Shown here: positions 59,296 to 64,000 of the stretch, one piece after another
Layout: every line of letters starts with the position of its first letter
Numbering within the stretch: position 1 is the stretch's first letter
Assembly (NCBI GenBank): GCA_022821985.1
Contig: JAJECP010000011.1
Coordinates: 1-64,000 of the forward strand
Length of the DNA: 64,000 nucleotides
Source of the DNA: Acidimicrobiia bacterium
Lineage (GTDB): Bacteria; Actinomycetota; Acidimicrobiia; Acidimicrobiales; Poriferisodalaceae
Direction: 5' to 3'
Made by a program: the position numbers and the translations under genes
The notes under the pieces: generated by a model
What the model saw: only the letters and a program-made list of their open reading frames with translations
Database searches by the model: none
What the model was told of the DNA's origin: nothing

Positions 59296-61674
59296 ATGAC
59301 GTCTGTGGCCGCAGTCCAAGCCGAGGTCGTGGTGCCGGGCTTGATGCTGCTCGGGCCGGGAGTGGAGCGTTACCGGGTGACGGGGGGCGGAGCGACGGTG
59401 CTCGCGCTCGCCGTCGGCGATGAATTGGAGATCGTCGACCCCGAAGGCTGCCAGCCATGCGAGCTGGTCGCATTCGATGCCGACGGGCAGTCGGATCCGG
59501 GCCTGCTCGAGGTAACCAATGGCAGCGCTGCAGCGTCCGCCCCAACCGACCCGGCGGCTGTCGGCATCCTCTCGGCACCGCTGACCGACGCCCGCCGAGT
59601 ACGGGCCGGTCTCGAGCGCGTCGGCGTCGATATGCGCGCCGTGCAGGCAGCGACCCCGCTGAGGCTGCTCGACGGTGACACGCCGGCGAACGTCACGGCT
59701 CGGGTGACCGCGCTCGACGATGTCGCCTGCGTGATCGCGGCACCCGGTGGCCCCATGTCAGCGCACGAGGGTGCTCCGCCCACCGATCTCATCGCCTACA
59801 TCCATCGCCGTGACCCGGCCGGCAACGACATCGAGCCGTTGCTGCCGACGCCGCTGGCCGACCCCAGCCAGGACTTCATCGTGGCGGCCAGCACTGCCCA
59901 CGCCTACCAGGTGTCGAAGGGCGACTGGTTCCAGGTGGTGGACATGGAGGGCCGGCAGTGCTCAGACTTCCAGTGCTTCGCCGTGGCGGATCTCGAAGCG
60001 GGCACCGATCTCTGCCTCGATGCCACCATCACCCGCTCGCTCATGGGCGCGAGCTACCCGATGCCGGGCCTGTACTCCAAGTTCTTCAACGCCAAGATGC
60101 AGCCGCTCGTGGAGGTGGTGCAGGACACGGTGGGCCGCCACGACACCTTCAACACCGCCTGCAACGCCCGCTACTACGAAGAGATGGGCTATCCGGGCCA
60201 CATCAACTGCACCGACAACATCAACGAGGTGCTTGAGCCCTACGGCGTGGCTGCACGGCGGGGCTGGGAGGCGATCAACTTCTTCTACAACACGCAGGTG
60301 GACGACGCGAATCAGATCTACCTCGACGAGCCGTGGTCACGCCCCGGCGACTACGTGCTGCTGCGGGCGCTGGAGGACCTGGTGTGCGTCAGCACTGCCT
60401 GCCCGTGCGATGTCGACGCTGCCAATGGCTGGAACCCCACCGACATCGCCGTCAGGGTCTATCCGGCAGCAAACATGTTCAAGAAAGCGACGGCCATCAG
60501 AATGACCGCGGACTCCGAAGCCCAGCTCACCAAAGAGACCGGATTCCACTCCCGCACCGCTGCGCTGACGCGCAGCTTCAGCGAGTACTGCGGGTACTGG
60601 CTGGCCGATCATTTCACGGCCCATGGCGCCGTCGAGGAGTACTGGGCGTGCCGGCAGGCGGCAGCCGCCATCGACCTGTCGCCGCTGCGCAAGTACGAGG
60701 TGACCGGGCCCGACGCCGAGCTGCTGATGCAGACCTGTGTCACCCGCAACGTCCGCAAGCTGGCTGACGGGCAGGTCGTGTACACCGCCATGTGCCATCC
60801 CACCGGCGGCATGATCGACGACGGCACCGTCTTCCGGATCGGGCGCGAGAACTTCCGCTGGATCGGCGGCCAGCTCGGCTACAGCGGCGTCTGGCTGCGC
60901 GAGCAGGCCGAGCGGCTCGGTCTGAATGTCTGGGTGCGCAACTCCACCGAGCAGCTCCACAACCTGCAGGTGCAGGGACCTCACAGCCGCCGCATCCTCG
61001 ACGAGGTCATCTGGACGCGCCCCGACCAGCCGACGGTTTCCGAGCTGGGTTGGTTCCGGTTCGCGATCGCCCGCATTGGCGACTACGACGGCATCCCGAT
61101 CGTGGTATCACGCACCGGCTACACCGGCGAGCTCGGCTTCGAGGTGTTCTGCCACCCCTCCGACGCCCCGGCCGTGTGGGACGCCATCTTCGACGCGGGC
61201 ACACCTCACGGGCTCGTGCCCATGGGCCTGAGTGCGCTCGACATGCTGCGCATCGAGGCCGGGCTGGTGTTCGCCGGCCACGAGTTCTGCGACCAGACCG
61301 ATCCCTACGAGGCGGGGATCGGCTTCACCGTGCCACTCAAGACCAAGGAAGACGACTTCATCGGACGCGATGCGCTGTTCGACCGGCGCGACAACCCCCA
61401 GCGGAGGCTGGTGGGGCTGGAGCTCGACGGGGGTGAACCGGGGGCGCTGGGCGACGGCGTGTACGTGGGGCGCAATCACGTCGGCGAGATCACCAGCGGC
61501 ACCATCTCGCCCATCCTGCGCAAGAACATCGCACTGTGCCGCTTGTCGCTGCCCTACAACGAGATCGGCACGGCCGTCGAGGTGGGCAAGCTGGACGGAC
61601 ACGAGAAGCGGATAGCCGCCGAGGTGGTGCGCTACCCCTTCTACGACCCCGACAAGTCCCGAGTGCGCTCCTAG
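59296..61674 (+). CDS. tdm: Trimethylamine N-oxide demethylase (DUF1989-GcvT fusion)
   Basis: The 792-residue product has an N-terminal beta-rich part (1-180), a DUF1989 metal-binding domain (about 190-390) and a GcvT tetrahydrofolate-binding domain (about 440-792, with VSRTGYTGELGFEVFCHP and LRIEAGLVFAGHE). That is the known architecture and length of TMAO demethylase Tdm, which splits trimethylamine N-oxide to dimethylamine and formaldehyde. Cys289, Cys305 and Cys369 are spaced 16 and 64 residues apart, matching my recollection of the three zinc-binding cysteines of the Methylocella silvestris enzyme. The tmm gene lies 1.9 kb downstream. ATG 59296 gives the family length; ATG 59239, overlapping the previous gene, is an alternative. 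Confidence 0.88.
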   Translation: MTSVAAVQAEVVVPGLMLLGPGVERYRVTGGGATVLALAVGDELEIVDPEGCQPCELVAFDADGQSDPGLLEVTNGSAAASAPTDPAAVGILSAPLTDARRVRAGLERVGVDMRAVQAATPLRLLDGDTPANVTARVTALDDVACVIAAPGGPMSAHEGAPPTDLIAYIHRRDPAGNDIEPLLPTPLADPSQDFIVAASTAHAYQVSKGDWFQVVDMEGRQCSDFQCFAVADLEAGTDLCLDATITRSLMGASYPMPGLYSKFFNAKMQPLVEVVQDTVGRHDTFNTACNARYYEEMGYPGHINCTDNINEVLEPYGVAARRGWEAINFFYNTQVDDANQIYLDEPWSRPGDYVLLRALEDLVCVSTACPCDVDAANGWNPTDIAVRVYPAANMFKKATAIRMTADSEAQLTKETGFHSRTAALTRSFSEYCGYWLADHFTAHGAVEEYWACRQAAAAIDLSPLRKYEVTGPDAELLMQTCVTRNVRKLADGQVVYTAMCHPTGGMIDDGTVFRIGRENFRWIGGQLGYSGVWLREQAERLGLNVWVRNSTEQLHNLQVQGPHSRRILDEVIWTRPDQPTVSELGWFRFAIARIGDYDGIPIVVSRTGYTGELGFEVFCHPSDAPAVWDAIFDAGTPHGLVPMGLSALDMLRIEAGLVFAGHEFCDQTDPYEAGIGFTVPLKTKEDDFIGRDALFDRRDNPQRRLVGLELDGGEPGALGDGVYVGRNHVGEITSGTISPILRKNIALCRLSLPYNEIGTAVEVGKLDGHEKRIAAEVVRYPFYDPDKSRVRS

Positions 61675-61766
61675 CACTGCCTGTGTGGAGTCGGAAGCGA
61701 CCTGCTCGGCACGCGTCATGAATTGGCGTGACACATGAGCCGTGGGTCAACGACACTGCGGGAAGC

Positions 61767-62183
61767 TCAGACCTCGGCGTCCTGAGCGATGATGCGCAGT
61801 TCGATCTGCTCAAGGTCGCATATCTCGGGCCAGTGTTGTCCGACGTTTCCTTCGGCCACAAGGATTGGCGCTCGGTGATGGATCGCGGCACCGAGCAGAT
61901 CGGCGACGATCATGTTCAGCCGATATTCGATCTTGAGGCGTGTCGCGAGTCCGGTGTACGGCCGTGGGTCGAGGACGTGCAGCATCGACTCCGGTGGGGC
62001 CAGTGCCCGACGCACCAGCGCGGGACTCGCCCGGCGACTCAGGTTTCCGGTGTCTGACGGGCTTTGCAGTGCGAGGAGCAGCCTCGAGTACAGCACCCAT
62101 GGAATCGCAGGGGATTCGGCGGGCCAGTACGTGTGGTCTCCTTGAAGCGCCCTCAGCGCAAGATCATCGTCGACGATGATCAC
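61767..62183 (-). CDS. PIN-domain toxin candidate (VapC-like)
   Basis: The 138-residue product looks like a PIN ribonuclease: VDDDLALRAL near the start (first catalytic Asp), then IVADLLGAAIHHRAPILVAEGNV with the second acidic position, and a WPEI...IELRII C-terminus. The internal Glu usually seen between them is not obvious (WVLYSRLLLAL), and the final Asp may be replaced by Glu (VAEGNV), so activity is uncertain. Its GTG start overlaps the antitoxin stop by four bases. The pair lies between tdm and tmm but on the opposite strand. Confidence 0.68.
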   Translation of the reverse strand: MIIVDDDLALRALQGDHTYWPAESPAIPWVLYSRLLLALQSPSDTGNLSRRASPALVRRALAPPESMLHVLDPRPYTGLATRLKIEYRLNMIVADLLGAAIHHRAPILVAEGNVGQHWPEICDLEQIELRIIAQDAEV

Positions 62184-62746
62184 GCTTGGGCACTGCGATG
62201 CTGGGACGCCGGTTCAGGTCGTGGATAGACGATGACAGGGCCGTCAAGGGGCTCGTCGCCCGCGAGGAACATGTGCACGATGAACTTGCTGAGCGCCTCG
62301 CTTGTCGCCGCAGGCCAATCGGGCGGTTCGAGGTCACGGGCCATCGTCGCTGGATCGTTGTCCAGCTTGGCGTCGCGAGGAATCCGAACGGCCATCGCAT
62401 ACACGTGCCGGTCCGCCAGATGGCCTGTGAACGCACGCTTCGTCGTCGACATCGACGAGACGACGGGGCTGTCGTGCTCGGCGTCAGGCTCGAATGGATC
62501 GTCCATTCGCAGATCGGGATCGTCCTCGAACAGCTCTTGTCGTATCGACGGGTAGTCGCGGGCGAACTCGGCGAAACCTGCCCGCAACTCGTCCTCGTCG
62601 TCGCCAGCGGAATCGCCGTCGAGCCCTGTGAGGACCCGTTCGATGAGCTTGCGCACGCAGTCGCTGATCGTGCTCTGTTCGGCATCGGCGCGCTTGCGAA
62701 GCAGCTCGTCGAACTCATCGGAGAGCAGCACCTCGATGCGTGCCAT
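62180..62746 (-). CDS. Ribbon-helix-helix antitoxin with long C-terminal extension
   Basis: The 188-residue product begins MARIEVLLSDEFDELLRKRA and AEQSTISDCVRKLIERVL, a ribbon-helix-helix DNA-binding domain (1-40). The remaining 140 residues, Asp/Glu-rich then Pro-rich, are much longer than in usual antitoxins (60-90 residues) and may wrap the toxin or hold another function. It overlaps the PIN gene by four bases (start of the toxin inside its stop). ATG 62746 has no strong ribosome binding site. Expected to repress its own promoter. Confidence 0.68.
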   Translation of the reverse strand: MARIEVLLSDEFDELLRKRADAEQSTISDCVRKLIERVLTGLDGDSAGDDEDELRAGFAEFARDYPSIRQELFEDDPDLRMDDPFEPDAEHDSPVVSSMSTTKRAFTGHLADRHVYAMAVRIPRDAKLDNDPATMARDLEPPDWPAATSEALSKFIVHMFLAGDEPLDGPVIVYPRPEPASQHRSAQA

Positions 62747-63035
62747 ACCCGAAGCGTAACCCCCGCCCTCCGAATCACTCGATGCAGTTTCTTGATCCGC
62801 GGGACCAGGTCAGTGAGCAACCAGAAGCCCAAGGCTGCACAGTCGTTGCCTTCGAACGGCGCGTAATCTCGGCGTCGATGGCAGGGCTTGGACTGCTCGG
62901 GTGACGAACGGCACGATTCAACGGGCTGAGCCGTCGTATTGGCGAGCGGTACGTCGTGCGTGGGGGAAATTCCCGGAGTGCCGCAGCCGTGCGGAGTGGT
63001 GGGCATGGCATTTGGCGTCTACATGGGTGCCCTGA
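62747..63035. other. Gap without supported gene
   Basis: Bases 62747-63035 between the antitoxin start and the small membrane-protein gene show only long, low-quality frames on both strands. They must include the antitoxin promoter and possibly a start for the divergent gene. Confidence 0.4.
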
Positions 63036-63335
63036 ATGATCGTGCCGTGGTCTAGGTACTGGGCCTCTCTGAGTCTGCTCACCGCATTCGCCCTGCTGGG
63101 CATGTATTGGGTGATGGCGTCGCTGGCCGGCGGTTGGTGGCTGCATGCCGGGCGCGACCGCTTCCCGCTGAGTCCTGAAGCGATGGAACGCATCAAGGCA
63201 CGCAAGATCCGCAAGCAGGCGCGGGACGAGCAGCGGGATGCGCAGCGGCGGGAGGACGGACGCCCTCGGGCAGTGCAGGCGCCGTGTCCGGCGCAAGAAG
63301 TGCGGCGGGATGCGCAGCGGCGGGGAACTTTCTGA
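63036..63335 (+). CDS. Hypothetical small membrane protein
   Basis: The 99-residue product has a transmembrane helix (about 10-32: WASLSLLTAFALLGMYWVMASLAGGWW), then PLSPEAMERIKARKIRKQARDEQRDAQRRED, a long Arg/Glu helix, and a Pro-rich end. The DNA holds a short repeated unit (GCGGGATGCGCAGCGGCGG) at about 63234-63252 and 63303-63321. No ribosome binding site precedes ATG 63036. Supported only by the helix pattern. Confidence 0.4.
   Translation: MIVPWSRYWASLSLLTAFALLGMYWVMASLAGGWWLHAGRDRFPLSPEAMERIKARKIRKQARDEQRDAQRREDGRPRAVQAPCPAQEVRRDAQRRGTF

Positions 63336-64000
<665 letters not shown>

Overview
This is a high-GC (about two thirds G+C) bacterial chromosome segment with dense, leaderless or short-leader operons, frequent GTG starts and GGAGG-type ribosome binding sites. 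F420-type flavin enzymes (an LLM-family oxidoreductase and a PPOX-family protein), a mycothiol-type arsenate reductase with a helical N-domain, a single-chain biotin carboxylase and many CoA/acyl-CoA enzymes point to an Actinobacteriota member. An uncultured marine or host-associated Acidimicrobiia-like lineage is my best guess; this is an inference from gene content, not from a marker gene. No rRNA, tRNA or CRISPR array was seen.

Layout. 1-4.5 kb: a giant secreted Calx-beta-like surface protein (minus strand, runs off the left edge) with a 13-C tract upstream of its start. 5.0-9.6 kb: a coiled-coil membrane protein, a sucrase/ferredoxin-like protein, a CaiB/BaiF CoA-transferase, a shikimate kinase and an arsenate reductase. 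9.7-13.8 kb: an MttB-family methyltransferase translationally coupled to a flavin/folate demethylating dehydrogenase. 13.9-17.1 kb: two divergent AAA_14/DUF4143 ATPases around a palindrome-rich intergenic region. 17.3-22.5 kb: a second demethylating dehydrogenase with an alpha-hydroxyacid oxidase, and a divergent class III aminotransferase. 22.4-24.9 kb: a 2.5-kb segment bounded by a 39-bp direct repeat of the aminotransferase 3' end, carrying small secreted/membrane genes and an RCC1-like repeat protein. 25-38 kb: two more DUF4143 ATPases, a Zn alcohol dehydrogenase, an MFS carrier, a single-chain acyl-CoA carboxylase, a nitroreductase, an acyl-CoA dehydrogenase, a TSUP transporter, a nucleotidyltransferase pair and an IS remnant.

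38-47 kb is a catabolic block: two aminotransferases, SnoaL-like protein, N-acyl-D-amino-acid deacylase, amidohydrolase, nicotinamidase, chorismate mutase, and a thiolase with its DUF35 partner. 47-53 kb is a defence-like block: a vapBC locus with an eroded toxin, a Cys-rich protein, and two tandem Zn-ribbon DNA methyltransferases followed by a PD-(D/E)XK nuclease, which I read as a restriction-modification system of unusual design. 53.6-56.6 kb holds F420-type enzymes, an XRE-cupin regulator and small membrane proteins.

56.7-64 kb is a methylated-amine nitrogen module: ammonium transporter (amt), three tiny membrane-protein genes, a four-helix membrane protein, trimethylamine N-oxide demethylase (tdm, DUF1989 fused to a folate-binding GcvT domain) and trimethylamine monooxygenase (tmm, cut by the right edge), with an RHH/PIN toxin-antitoxin pair between tdm and tmm. 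Together with the MttB-like protein and two dimethylglycine/sarcosine dehydrogenase-type enzymes, the window suggests an organism that oxidises trimethylamine and possibly glycine-betaine derivatives, feeding one-carbon units to tetrahydrofolate and releasing nitrogen.
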